Assembly (NCBI GenBank): GCA_002716045.1
Contig: PAZC01000040.1
Location: 22,552 to 86,551, forward strand
DNA length: 64,000 nucleotides
Reading direction: 5' to 3'
From: Opitutia bacterium
GTDB taxonomy: Bacteria; Verrucomicrobiota; Verrucomicrobiia; Opitutales; Seribacteraceae
A model generated the notes under the pieces. The model made no database searches. It was not told the origin of the DNA and saw only the letters and a program-made list of their open reading frames with translations. Shown here piece after piece: positions 1 to 8,534 of the stretch (position 1 is the stretch's first letter; every line of letters starts with the position of its first letter). The translations under genes and the position numbers were made by a program.

Positions 1-447
1 CGTTTGGCGCCCTGGTACTATGTCATTTCAGACGACATCTACAAAAAGATACACCTAGATCGCAAAGACTTCGTCAAGACCGACGAAGCCCCGAAGTCAG
101 GTGACCAAAACGGCACCCCCCCATCAGAAATTCGCGCTTCCCACATCTTGGTCGCATACAAAGGTGGTCCTGACCCCAAACCATCAATCACCAGAACCAA
201 GGAAGAAGCCAGAGCCCGAGCGGAAACAATTCGCAAGCAAGTCTCGGAAGAGGGCAAGGATTTCGCTCAAGTGGCTCGCGAGAGCTCAGATGGTCCCAGT
301 GCTCCACAAGGAGGTGATCTAGGGAAATTCACCTTTGATAAAATGGTCAAGCCCTTCTCCGAAGCTGCGTTCGCCCTCAAGGTCGGAGGCATTTCAGGCG
401 TGGTCGAAAGCAAATTCGGCTTCCATGTAATCAAACGCACGGAATAA
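1..447 (+). CDS. Parvulin-type peptidyl-prolyl cis-trans isomerase (C-terminal part)
   Basis: The reading frame is open from the first base of the window, so the N-terminus lies upstream and only the last 148 residues are seen. From about residue 43 to the end it matches the rotamase (PpiC/parvulin) domain: the opening ASHILV strand, the GGDLGKF turn, then MVKPFSEAAFAL and the closing FGFHVIKR strand. Such domains speed cis-trans isomerisation at prolines and in Gram-negative bacteria usually act as periplasmic folding factors (SurA, PpiD, PrsA-like). Location cannot be judged here because any signal peptide is outside the window. The stretch before the domain (WYYVISDDIYKKIHL) has no assignable function. 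The next gene follows after 63 bp on the same strand. Family call is firm, exact role is not. Confidence 0.85.
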   Translation, partial: RLAPWYYVISDDIYKKIHLDRKDFVKTDEAPKSGDQNGTPPSEIRASHILVAYKGGPDPKPSITRTKEEARARAETIRKQVSEEGKDFAQVARESSDGPSAPQGGDLGKFTFDKMVKPFSEAAFALKVGGISGVVESKFGFHVIKRTE

Positions 448-510
448 AAATCGGGTGTAATTCAAGCGTTGCCTTTCAGGGCAACAGCTAGAATATCATA
501 AGCTTCCATC

Positions 511-1713
511 ATGCCCATACCTTTCCTTCAGAGGCAGGGGAAACGTCTGGAGAAACGCTTTGGCGAAGACGACCCAACAAGACTGCGCCTTAAGTACGAG
601 CCGTACTATCATACCTTCAACAAGCAGGTAGGCTCACGCGTTTGGCGGGATGATCGCGAATACATAATGTTGGCGAGCAACGATTACCTTGGCTTGGGCA
701 ATCATCCGCTTGTGATCGAAGCCGGCAAGAAAGCATTGGACGAGTGGGGATCCGGCACCACAGGCGCAAGACTGGCAAATGGCAGTCGATCTTTCCATTT
801 GGAGCTTGAGGAGGAATTGGCAGACTTCCTGGGCAAGGAGGCCTGTCAAATATCATCGGCAGGATATCTTTCTTGCATGTCGGCAGTGGCCTCCTTCGCT
901 ACTCGTGGCGACATGATTTTCGTGGACAAGAACTCTCATTCCTCCCTTTGGTCAGGCATACAGGCTTCCGGAGCCTCCTATGAAAAATTTTCCCACAACA
1001 ACGCCGATGACCTTCGGCACCTGCTTTCGACGGAAAAACCTGAAAAAACCAAAATAATTATCATCGAAGGGGTTTATTCGATGGAAGGACATATCGCAAA
1101 ATTGCCCGAAATCGTTGCCCTCGCCGAGGAATTCGACGCCTTTCTCCTGATGGACGACGCGCATGGCTTCGGTGTACTTGGACAAAATGGAAGGGGAACG
1201 GTCGAGCATTTCGAGATAGAAAATGGAGTAGATGCAATCTGCGGTAGTTTTTCGAAATCATTGGCCGGAACAGGCGGATTCGTCGCAGCAAGCCGAGATG
1301 CAATTGAATACCTCCGTAGCCACTCGAAACAAACCATCTTCAGCGCCGCAGTCTCTCCTGTTGCAACAGCCTGCGCCAAGACTGTCCTTGGCATCATGAA
1401 GGAAGAACCGGAGCACCGATACCGATTGTGGGAAAACGCCAGGAAATACAAAGCAATTCTAGCGGATTTGGAGCTCGATACCTGGGAAAGTGAAACGCCC
1501 GCCGTTCCCATTGTGCTAGGCGACAAGGAGAAAGTTTATTTCTTTTGGAAAGCGTTAATGGAAAAAGGAATTTTCACGGTCATCTCAGTGGCTCCCGCTG
1601 TACCTCCGGGAAAAGACCTGATTAGGACTGCCATCTCCGCTCGCCACACTGGGGAGGACCTCGAACGAATCGCCGATGCCTTGGCTTATGCCAAGAGTAA
1701 ATGCCGACTGTAA
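511..1713 (+). CDS. Alpha-oxoamine synthase (AONS/KBL/serine palmitoyltransferase family)
   Basis: A 400-residue PLP enzyme of fold type I that joins an acyl thioester to an amino acid with loss of CO2. Visible signatures are the cofactor-stacking His143 in NSHSS, the DDAHGFG motif with Asp215 and His218, and the Schiff-base Lys249 in GSFSKSLAGTGGF. The FSKS version and the following IFSAA segment look more like serine palmitoyltransferase-type members than BioF or Kbl, but the substrate cannot be fixed by eye. No bio or tdh genes lie nearby. Instead two glycosyltransferases and an ACP-dehydratase fusion follow within 3.5 kb, so a role in making an amino-lipid (sphingoid-like) is a reasonable inference. 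Its 3' end overlaps the next gene by 13 bp, suggesting co-translation. Confidence 0.85.
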   Translation: MPIPFLQRQGKRLEKRFGEDDPTRLRLKYEPYYHTFNKQVGSRVWRDDREYIMLASNDYLGLGNHPLVIEAGKKALDEWGSGTTGARLANGSRSFHLELEEELADFLGKEACQISSAGYLSCMSAVASFATRGDMIFVDKNSHSSLWSGIQASGASYEKFSHNNADDLRHLLSTEKPEKTKIIIIEGVYSMEGHIAKLPEIVALAEEFDAFLLMDDAHGFGVLGQNGRGTVEHFEIENGVDAICGSFSKSLAGTGGFVAASRDAIEYLRSHSKQTIFSAAVSPVATACAKTVLGIMKEEPEHRYRLWENARKYKAILADLELDTWESETPAVPIVLGDKEKVYFFWKALMEKGIFTVISVAPAVPPGKDLIRTAISARHTGEDLERIADALAYAKSKCRL

Positions 1714-2918
1714 CAGGGCAACCCGGCCCCGCGATGCTTCAGGTAGACGTCACGCAATCCTGCCGATCCGCAAATAGCTCCGGGATCCAAGTCGTCACGC
1801 GAAAGCTATTTGGTGCGCTGAGAGCTCAAGCCCAGGTGGAGCCTGTGGCTTGGGATTCAATTCTCCGCCGCTACGCTCGTCTGGGGCCAACTGAAATAAA
1901 ACGCATGGAAACTCCATTCCCGAATAATTACCGACCCACAGCCCGGCCTAACAAAAAAGACAACCCGCTCTGGAAGACCTTGGTAAGTTCCATCTTCCGC
2001 CTGTCCCGAAGAATCAAGTGGGAAGAATTCCATCTTCGGGGCAATGCCATGCTATTCCCCGAGGTTTTCCGTGATGCCCGCACTCGAATTCTTCCGCGAA
2101 AACTCTCTAGCACTATCCCCTCTTCCGCCATCTTTTATGATGTATATGTCCTGAAGGAATCCGAAAAAACACCTCCGGCGCGAGCTCTAAACTTCATGGA
2201 ATATGCCAAGTTTGCTGCATCCAGAGACCTCGTGCTTTGCATTTCCAATGAAACGAAAGAAGACCTGCAAAGATTAATCATGCCACAGGTCGAACGCCCC
2301 GGATACTCCGCCGTCGAGCCATTGCCCGTCGAACGTCCCGAAAAGATTCCGGAAAGTCCTGCCAACGGAGAATTGCCGCTCATCCTTTGCGTTTCCACAT
2401 TAGGCTATCAAAAGAATCACTTTCTCTTGCTCGATGCCGCCGACAAACTTTGGCAGGAAGGCATCGACTTCCGTCTTGAATTGATAGGAAAGGCGGATCC
2501 GACTTGGAGTTCACGGGTCATTGCCCGAATTGATAAACTAAAGGCCTCTGGGCGTAACCTGAGTTGGCTTCGGCACGTCGATGACAAAGCCCTATGCGAT
2601 CGCTACCGGCAAAGCACATTCACCGTTTACCCTTCGAGGTACGAAGGGTTCGGTTTGCCTATCCTGGAAAGCATCGCTCACGGAAAACCTTGCATCTGCG
2701 GCTCAAACGGAGCCATCGGGGAAGTTTCTTCTGGCGGAGGATGCCTGCAAGTTGATCAAAACGACCTAGAATCATTGGCCGCAGGCATAAAAAAGCTGTT
2801 GGAAGATGAAAGTCTCGTCAAAAAATTACGAGATCAAGCCCTCCGCCGCGAACTCGGTTCATGGGAAGGCTACGCCGAACGTTTTCTGGAGCGTTTTGGA
2901 GAAATCTCAGGGGAATGA
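1701..2918 (+). CDS. Glycosyltransferase family 4 (GT-B fold)
   Basis: A 405-residue retaining glycosyltransferase of the GT4 type. The C-terminal Rossmann domain is clear: a PLILCVSTLGYQKNH strand opening the domain near residue 230, and the donor-binding EGFGLPILE motif near residue 315, where Glu residues contact the nucleotide sugar. The N-terminal half is less typical and contains the long basic stretch 80-115. The first ATG overlaps the oxoamine synthase by 13 bp; a second ATG at 1734 gives a start 11 codons later and is nearly as likely. Substrate is unknown. Its neighbours suggest it decorates a lipid or a cell-surface glycan. It converges with the next gene, with a 49-bp tail-to-tail overlap. 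Confidence 0.85.
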   Translation: MPTVTGQPGPAMLQVDVTQSCRSANSSGIQVVTRKLFGALRAQAQVEPVAWDSILRRYARLGPTEIKRMETPFPNNYRPTARPNKKDNPLWKTLVSSIFRLSRRIKWEEFHLRGNAMLFPEVFRDARTRILPRKLSSTIPSSAIFYDVYVLKESEKTPPARALNFMEYAKFAASRDLVLCISNETKEDLQRLIMPQVERPGYSAVEPLPVERPEKIPESPANGELPLILCVSTLGYQKNHFLLLDAADKLWQEGIDFRLELIGKADPTWSSRVIARIDKLKASGRNLSWLRHVDDKALCDRYRQSTFTVYPSRYEGFGLPILESIAHGKPCICGSNGAIGEVSSGGGCLQVDQNDLESLAAGIKKLLEDESLVKKLRDQALRRELGSWEGYAERFLERFGEISGE

Positions 2919-4102
2919 GCCGCGAAGGCGCACAAGAGCCTGTTGGCGGTTTTGCGAACGTCGAACTCCTCTTCCGTCCAAGATCGGGCCATTCTTCGAA
3001 TATCAGCCAGACTGTTGGGTGAGGTCAGGAGTTTCTCCACCCGATTCACCCAAGATCCGGGCTCATGAGGATTCAGGACAAACCCACTTTTGCCGTCCGT
3101 AATAGCTTCCGTGACGCCTCCAGTTGGTGAAGACAACACGATAGCTCCCGCGGCCATGGCCTCCGGTACAACGTTCGGCAAACCATCGCGATCACCGCTG
3201 CCATCAGATATGCCCGTGAAAAAGAACAAGTCTGCTTTTTCCTGTAGCAAAGCAACTTCTTCGCGAGGCAAAGCTCCACAGAAATTCACAATATTCCCCA
3301 AGTCCAAGCGAGCGCACTCTGCCTTCAACTCAATATAGAGAGGCCCATCCCCAGCAATTCTAGCCTTGAATGAAATTCCAGCATCGGCCAATGCTCGATA
3401 GATTGCCAACTGAAGAAAATAACCTTTCTTGGGCACCAATCGACCAACGCTCAATATAGAAAGTGTTCCATCTTCATCTCGTTTGCGGATAGTAGGGAAT
3501 TTCTCCAAACCACGTCTGATAAGAAAAATTTTCTCGGACGCCATCCCCATGAGTAGCAACCGCCTTTGTGTCGATTCAGAGGAAGTTCTGACAAAGGTTG
3601 CTTCACGGAACTTGATAGGTAGCAAACAATCACCTCCATCACGAAAAACATCATAGGCATGCGCTCCTATGCTGAATTTAATTCCAACAAGCTTGTGAAT
3701 TACCAAGGCGGCGGTCGCTGGAAGTGTGCTCCAGACTGCATGACAAGAGGTGAAGCCTTGCTCTCGGAAGTCCCCAGCCCGAACCAAGCCAAAGCCAAAG
3801 CCAAGAAAAGTCTCCTGCCAATTTTGCCAAGAAGGGATACCGCGGTTCCACAACTCCACCAAGACTTCAACGAAAGCCCCTGGTCGACGAACCAACCAAA
3901 GCGGCAACCTCCAGACCAAGCTCCATAACTCCCGCAAACGAAACTTCCTGATCTTAACACCATGAAAGTCACCACCGCCCCTCCATATTGAAAATGGTAT
4001 TATTTCATGCCCCTGATTCAGCATGGCTCGCAACTCACGCCGGACGAATGTCTCGGTAGGTTGAGGGAAAGTTGCATAGAGAACGGCGATCTTATGCTCC
4101 AT
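2870..4102 (-). CDS. Glycosyltransferase family 4, WcaL/AmsK-like
   Basis: A 410-residue GT-B glycosyltransferase. The N-terminal domain opens with a beta strand and an FPQPTETFVRRELRAM segment characteristic of the colanic acid WcaL/AmsK-like group. The C-terminal domain has ILSVGRLVPKKGY near residue 220 and the donor-binding motif GLPNVVPEAMAAG around residue 310. The C-terminus is basic (SPKRSRKRSA). Enzymes of this group add hexoses to polysaccharide or glycolipid acceptors on the cytoplasmic side of the membrane; which sugar cannot be read from sequence. Downstream of the ACP-dehydratase gene on the same strand (77 bp gap), so the two are probably transcribed together. Confidence 0.85.
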   Translation of the reverse strand: MEHKIAVLYATFPQPTETFVRRELRAMLNQGHEIIPFSIWRGGGDFHGVKIRKFRLRELWSLVWRLPLWLVRRPGAFVEVLVELWNRGIPSWQNWQETFLGFGFGLVRAGDFREQGFTSCHAVWSTLPATAALVIHKLVGIKFSIGAHAYDVFRDGGDCLLPIKFREATFVRTSSESTQRRLLLMGMASEKIFLIRRGLEKFPTIRKRDEDGTLSILSVGRLVPKKGYFLQLAIYRALADAGISFKARIAGDGPLYIELKAECARLDLGNIVNFCGALPREEVALLQEKADLFFFTGISDGSGDRDGLPNVVPEAMAAGAIVLSSPTGGVTEAITDGKSGFVLNPHEPGSWVNRVEKLLTSPNSLADIRRMARSWTEEEFDVRKTANRLLCAFAAHSPEISPKRSRKRSA

Positions 4103-4179
4103 TGGACAAACCCTTTACGAGCTAGACAGCGCTCGGTTGCAAACCGTCACCTTGGCGACGTCGAAAAAACTAGAACTGC

Positions 4180-5094
4180 TCATTCGGCGGAATCGCCGCC
4201 AGTCACGTCCAGTTTCGGGAAATAATCAAAGGTGAGTTTGATTTCCTCTGCTGAGGCAGCCTTCTGGTCACCTACCCGAATCAACCCATCGAAGACCGCC
4301 ATGGGATGTCGAATCTGCTTGGGCTTTATGGTAAGTTCCAATTTTTCTCCCGGCTTACAAACACGGCGGCAACGCACCCCATCACAAGAAGTAAAGAATA
4401 TGGAGTCGGGGCGAATGGGCCCTTCGAATAAGGGGTTTTCTCCTTTGAGCAAGTAGAAGACACCTAATTGGCCGAGGGCTTCGATCATAATGGAGGCCGG
4501 GAACACGGGATTGTTCTTGAAATGACCCTCCATGAAACCCTCTGTGCCCGAAATATTGTAAATGCCAGTGGCCACATCACCATTCAAGGTAGCCGACTCA
4601 AGAAATAGAAATGGGTCTTGGTGCGGCATCACCGAGGCGATTTCCTCAATCCGATAAGTCTTTTCCCTGGATGGAGGCTCCTCTCCCTTGATCTTGCAAT
4701 CAATGTAAACTTTGACGTCACCAATTGTACGGAGATCCTTCAATTCCTCGTTGTCCAGACTAAGCTCAAGAGTTTGTTCCGTCATCATCACAATCTCCAG
4801 CATGGTCAAGGAGTCGACGCCAAGATCCTCATACAAACGAATTTCGTCTCCACCAGACCTCAAGACTTCCTTCTGTTCAGCTTCGAGATGGCGTTCGATT
4901 ATACCCATCACGATAACTGGAACTTGCTCAGGATTCTGATCCTCGCGGAAGGCAACCACAGCATCAAAAGTTCCCTCAGGGCAACGCTTGAGGGTTTCCT
5001 TGATGTCTTCCAAAGACAACGTAGATTGTTGGGCGGTAGTCACCGTTTCGTGATTATAACCTTGAGGAATGCAGGGAAAACTAGTTTCTAACAA
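4180..5094 (-). CDS. Acyl carrier protein fused to FabZ-like 3-hydroxyacyl-ACP dehydratase
   Basis: Two domains in one 304-residue chain. Residues about 50-137 form an acyl carrier protein, with the phosphopantetheine attachment Ser95 in LGVDSLTMLEIVM. Residues about 145-300 form a hot-dog dehydratase: MPHQDPFLFLE with catalytic-type His158, GHFKNNPVFPA, and the general acid Glu205 in IMIEALGQ. Both FabZ catalytic residues are therefore present, although MPHQ and FPA differ from the usual MPHR and MPG. The longest frame starts at TTG 5094; GTG 5043 is also possible, and ATG 4908 would leave only the core ACP. The segment before the ACP (residues 25-60) looks protein-like, so I favour an upstream start. 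It may hold and dehydrate its own acyl chain, for fatty acid or special lipid synthesis. It is divergent from trpS. Confidence 0.85.
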   Translation of the reverse strand: MLETSFPCIPQGYNHETVTTAQQSTLSLEDIKETLKRCPEGTFDAVVAFREDQNPEQVPVIVMGIIERHLEAEQKEVLRSGGDEIRLYEDLGVDSLTMLEIVMMTEQTLELSLDNEELKDLRTIGDVKVYIDCKIKGEEPPSREKTYRIEEIASVMPHQDPFLFLESATLNGDVATGIYNISGTEGFMEGHFKNNPVFPASIMIEALGQLGVFYLLKGENPLFEGPIRPDSIFFTSCDGVRCRRVCKPGEKLELTIKPKQIRHPMAVFDGLIRVGDQKAASAEEIKLTFDYFPKLDVTGGDSAE

Positions 5095-5153
5095 CCCATC
5101 CGTAAGGGATTTCCAAAGGAAACGTCAATCTCTTACCCATCAGAACAAAAAGT

Positions 5154-6230
5154 ATGGAAGAAAAGCCAGTTATATTAACATGCGCTCAACCTACCGGTGG
5201 GCTCACCTTGGGCAACTACTTGGGAGCGTTGAGAAATTGGTCGCGCATGCAATACGATCACGAGTGCTACTTTGGGATCGTAGACATGCATTCAATCACT
5301 ATGCCATGTGTTCCCTCAGAGCTTCGTAGCAATACGCTCTCTTGCCTGGCTCAATACATTGCCTGCGGGCTGGACCCCGAAAAGTCCCACATCTTCGTTC
5401 AATCCCATGTCATAGGTCATGCGGAACTGGCGTGGGTGCTATCTTGCCTAACTCCCCTGGGTGAACTCCAGCGGATGACTCAATTCAAGGACAAGGTGTC
5501 CAAGTTGGGTTTCAAGGCGAGTGAGCCGGAAGATGAAAAAGAGGGCGAGGCAGTGAAATTCAAGCATTCAGGAGCCCGGGCTCAAGCCTCCATAAACTCG
5601 GGGTTACTAAGTTACCCCGTACTGATGGCGGCAGACATCTTGCTGTATAATGCAGATCTAGTTCCAGTTGGAGAGGATCAGCGGCAGCACATGGAACTAT
5701 GTCGAGACCTTGCCCAGCGTTTCAACCAGGTATATTCAGAAACATTCAAGATTCCCTCAGCCTATGTCTCCAAAGCCGGTGCCCGAGTAATGTCTCTGGC
5801 TGACCCCACTCGCAAGATGTCCAAATCGGACGAAAACCAAAACGCGACCATCTTCATTCACGACGATCCTGACCTTGTTCGCAAGAAAATCGGCTCAGCC
5901 GTGACCGACTCGGGAAATGAAATCAAGGCGGGTCAGGAAAAGCCAGGTGTGACCAACTTGCTTTCCATTCTTTCGGCCCTTACAGGCAAGGAAACAAGCG
6001 AAATCGAGGAAGATTTCACGGGGAAAGGCTACGGCGAATTCAAAAAGGAGGTGGCCGAAGCCACGATCGAGACACTGCGACCTGTCCGCGAAAAATATCT
6101 TTCGTTGTCAGAGGACAAGACTTACCTGCTTTCGGCCCTCCAAAACGGAACCGCGGTCGCCCAAAAAAGAGCTTACCGAATTTTAAGCAAAGTATATAGG
6201 AAAATAGGCTTTGTGGAACGACCGCGTTGA
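5154..6230 (+). CDS. trpS: Tryptophanyl-tRNA synthetase
   Basis: A 358-residue class I aminoacyl-tRNA synthetase that charges tRNA-Trp. The HIGH-equivalent motif is TLGN in QPTGGLTLGNYLGA near the N-terminus, the GEDQRQHMELCRDLAQRFN segment is diagnostic of TrpRS, and the second ATP-binding motif KMSKS appears in RKMSKSDEN. Length and order match bacterial TrpRS. There is no strong Shine-Dalgarno sequence ahead of the ATG, a pattern common in this window. The upstream gap to the divergent ACP-dehydratase gene is only 59 bp and must hold both promoters. The gene for an acidic membrane protein follows 32 bp later on the same strand. Confidence 0.97.
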   Translation: MEEKPVILTCAQPTGGLTLGNYLGALRNWSRMQYDHECYFGIVDMHSITMPCVPSELRSNTLSCLAQYIACGLDPEKSHIFVQSHVIGHAELAWVLSCLTPLGELQRMTQFKDKVSKLGFKASEPEDEKEGEAVKFKHSGARAQASINSGLLSYPVLMAADILLYNADLVPVGEDQRQHMELCRDLAQRFNQVYSETFKIPSAYVSKAGARVMSLADPTRKMSKSDENQNATIFIHDDPDLVRKKIGSAVTDSGNEIKAGQEKPGVTNLLSILSALTGKETSEIEEDFTGKGYGEFKKEVAEATIETLRPVREKYLSLSEDKTYLLSALQNGTAVAQKRAYRILSKVYRKIGFVERPR

Positions 6231-6262
6231 CATCGGTTCGTAATTACTTAAAAAGTTTAGAT

Positions 6263-7516
6263 ATGGACGACGAGCATGATTTTTCCACTACAAGAAATAA
6301 TTTAATCAAATGGCCGTTCTACGTGGCCAACGCCCTCATATTGGGCACCGTTGTTTCCTATCTGATAAATCGCCCGAAAGGTGAAATTGGCAACGGGGAA
6401 GTCGCCATCTGCGTTTTCGCAGTCGCTCTCTCCGCAATGCTCTTCTTCGTCCCATACTTGGTAGAGTATTTCATCTCCATTTCGGCTCCGGAAAAAAAAG
6501 ATTCATCCAATCAGGACGGCCTTCTTGAAAAGACTTATCTTGAATCGAAGGGGCTGAAAGAAAATCTTTCCGACTTTGGCGTAAAGCTAGAAAAAATTCC
6601 TTCCATCATCGAAGGCATTGTGAATGAAGCCAACCTGAAGAACGACGATGATGAGAGCTTGGCCAAACTGGAAAAACAAATTGATTCCCTGCGCTCCAAT
6701 CTAGAAGAAATTCTCTCCAAGCTGAGTGAAACACCGACCCCTCAAGATTCAGGGACCGACCCACGCTTGGATGAAATAATCTCATCCATGAAAGGTCTCG
6801 AGGAAACCTTGAAGCAAATCGGTCAGGACATTGCTAATCAACCGGCAATCGATTCCAGAGAACCTGGACTGGTGGAGGAGGAACCTGCTGAATCAGATCA
6901 AGAGCACCCGGAAGGTAACCTGGCAAAAGTCGACCGCATCCTAGAGGAAACAAAACCAGCTGTAGAAGAAGAAGAAGAAGAAGAAGAAGAAGAAGAAGAA
7001 CGGGAGGATCTAGACGAGGAGGATGAGGTTGATGAAGGCTCCGATTCCGACGACGAGGGTGACGAGGATGAAGACACCTCGGACGACGAGGGTGACGAGG
7101 ACGATTCCGACGACGAGGGTGACGAGGATGAAGACACCTCGGACGACGAGGATAACGAGAATGATTTCTCCCCGGAAGGAAATGAGGAAAATGTGGCAGA
7201 CGAGACAACGGGAGAAGACACCGCTGATTCTTCAGGTGTGGTCAAGGGGGTCTCACAACCTGCCACCGTTGTGGCTAAGATAATTATCGGCATAGGCAAC
7301 AAAGTACATGTCAGGGGCGAGGGACCAGGTTTAAGTTGGGATGAGGGTGTTCCCATGAGTTTTCTGGAAATTGGCAAGTGGAGCTGGACACCTTCTGACA
7401 AATCCATCCCTCTCGTCATCCAGTTATACAAAAATGACGAGGAACCGGACACCAATGGAAGGATAGAATTGGATCCTGGCGAAAACGTGGAGATCTCCCC
7501 AAAATTCACCGCCTGA
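6263..7516 (+). CDS. Acidic repeat membrane protein with C-terminal beta-sandwich-like domain
   Basis: Not assigned to a known family. Counting from ATG 6263 (the frame is open from a TTG at 6227, but ATG is more likely), it is 417 residues. Two hydrophobic helices lie at about 17-36 and 45-73, followed by a segment rich in Glu, Lys and Leu (about 80-190) likely to be helical or coiled. Then comes a very acidic linker, with an uninterrupted run of 12 Glu encoded by (GAA)12 at 6965-7000 and Asp/Glu repeats encoded by a 60-bp tandem duplication. The last 80 residues contain RGEGPGLSWDEG and resemble small beta-sandwich domains that I recall from other Verrucomicrobiota proteins, possibly carbohydrate-binding; that is a guess. 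A membrane anchor with a charged spacer and a globular tip is the simplest reading. Confidence 0.7.
   Translation: MDDEHDFSTTRNNLIKWPFYVANALILGTVVSYLINRPKGEIGNGEVAICVFAVALSAMLFFVPYLVEYFISISAPEKKDSSNQDGLLEKTYLESKGLKENLSDFGVKLEKIPSIIEGIVNEANLKNDDDESLAKLEKQIDSLRSNLEEILSKLSETPTPQDSGTDPRLDEIISSMKGLEETLKQIGQDIANQPAIDSREPGLVEEEPAESDQEHPEGNLAKVDRILEETKPAVEEEEEEEEEEEEREDLDEEDEVDEGSDSDDEGDEDEDTSDDEGDEDDSDDEGDEDEDTSDDEDNENDFSPEGNEENVADETTGEDTADSSGVVKGVSQPATVVAKIIIGIGNKVHVRGEGPGLSWDEGVPMSFLEIGKWSWTPSDKSIPLVIQLYKNDEEPDTNGRIELDPGENVEISPKFTA
6965..7000 (+). repeat. (GAA)12 trinucleotide run
   Basis: Twelve perfect GAA codons in frame inside the acidic membrane protein gene, encoding polyglutamate. Being a trinucleotide array, slippage would lengthen or shorten the linker without shifting the frame. 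Confidence 0.95.
7043..7162 (+). repeat. 60-bp direct tandem repeat, two copies
   Basis: Units at 7043-7102 and 7103-7162. The first 49 bases or so are identical and the last part of copy two has diverged. Each unit itself contains two GACGACGAGGGTGACGAG-type blocks. In frame, it encodes Asp/Glu/Ser-rich repeats. Confidence 0.85.
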
Positions 7517-7544
7517 GGCTTTTGGCGAAAGGACGAGGACGAGA

Positions 7545-8462
7545 TCAGTCCCAAAGCCGTTCGGGATATGTTCCTTTTGCGGCCAAATCCCGAAGTTTGC
7601 TCATGACGAGTGGTCGATCATCTTGATAGGTGATTCCCATCCATGGACCTCTAGCATGATAAGTATGCACGGTTCCTCTACCCTCTCGGATCATCGCATC
7701 AACCGCGGCAGGAAGATAGAACTCATCGGTCTTTAGATCGGTCGCTGTTTCACCAAAGGTTTTCATACCTCGCTCCAGTTCCGAGAAAAATTCTTGAGGA
7801 AAAGCCCAAACGTTCATGGAAACGGTTTCCTCGCCGGCGAGGGAAACGGGAAGCCCAAGGGCTCCCAAACCTTCATATCCAGTACCATTTCTTTGAATGG
7901 ACGTGGTTTCCTCGACAGTGCGCAAGAGACCTTCTTCAATTGTACATATACCGCGAGCGACGGTGCCATTCTCGGAAGTGACGTCAACCAAGCGAAAGCC
8001 AGCCATGGCACATGCCAAGCCATCGGAAGACTCCGACTGCATCAGGAAATCGGCCAACAAGCGGAAGGCATCCTCGCCGTAAAAGTCATCTGCGTTACAG
8101 ACAGCAAAAGGGCCATCGATCACGTCTCGAGCGCACCAAGTCGCATGTCCCGTACCCCACGGCTTATTCCTTTCCTTGGTGGCAGGAAATTCATCCGGTA
8201 AATCATCTATATCCTGATAGGCGTAGGAAACTTTCAGTTGTTGCGCAAAACGTGCCCCGACCCGTGCTTCGAATTCCTCCCTCATGTTCTTTCCAATGAC
8301 AAAAACCAAGTGTCCAAAACCCGCTCTACTGGCATCAAAGGCCGCATAGTCGAGCAAGGTTTCGCCAGAGGGGCCAACTTGCTCCAACTGCTTCATGCCG
8401 CCATAACGGCGCCCCAATCCGGCAGCCAATATCAATAAAGTAGGTTTTTCAGCCACTTGCAT
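7545..8462 (-). CDS. NDP-sugar nucleotidyltransferase (pyrophosphorylase family)
   Basis: A 305-residue GT-A-like nucleotidyltransferase. The N-terminus has LAAGLGRRYGGMKQ, the nucleotide- and magnesium-binding loop of sugar-1-phosphate nucleotidyltransferases. It is followed by GPSGETLLDYA and the metal-site CNADDFYG near residue 115. Such enzymes make an NDP-sugar from NTP and a sugar phosphate in the cytoplasm. Which base and sugar cannot be told; there is no left-handed beta-helix tail as in GlmU. ATG 8462 is chosen over a TTG at 8477 because it sits just before the first beta strand. It converges with the acidic membrane protein gene (28 bp between stops). It may supply sugar nucleotides for the glycosyltransferases of this window. 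Confidence 0.85.
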   Translation of the reverse strand: MQVAEKPTLLILAAGLGRRYGGMKQLEQVGPSGETLLDYAAFDASRAGFGHLVFVIGKNMREEFEARVGARFAQQLKVSYAYQDIDDLPDEFPATKERNKPWGTGHATWCARDVIDGPFAVCNADDFYGEDAFRLLADFLMQSESSDGLACAMAGFRLVDVTSENGTVARGICTIEEGLLRTVEETTSIQRNGTGYEGLGALGLPVSLAGEETVSMNVWAFPQEFFSELERGMKTFGETATDLKTDEFYLPAAVDAMIREGRGTVHTYHARGPWMGITYQDDRPLVMSKLRDLAAKGTYPERLWD

Positions 8463-8534
8463 TCCACACGCTTTCAAAAGAAAGAGTTTCCCATCATGAA
8501 CCGACCAAGCTGATTGCAGTTTTTCTTAGAAACG

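Noticed and set aside
6834..7554. Long minus-strand open frames opposite the acidic repeat gene, rich in Ser or in Arg, His and Pro
   Set aside because: They are the complements of the GAA and GAC repeats; low-complexity shadows without any domain.
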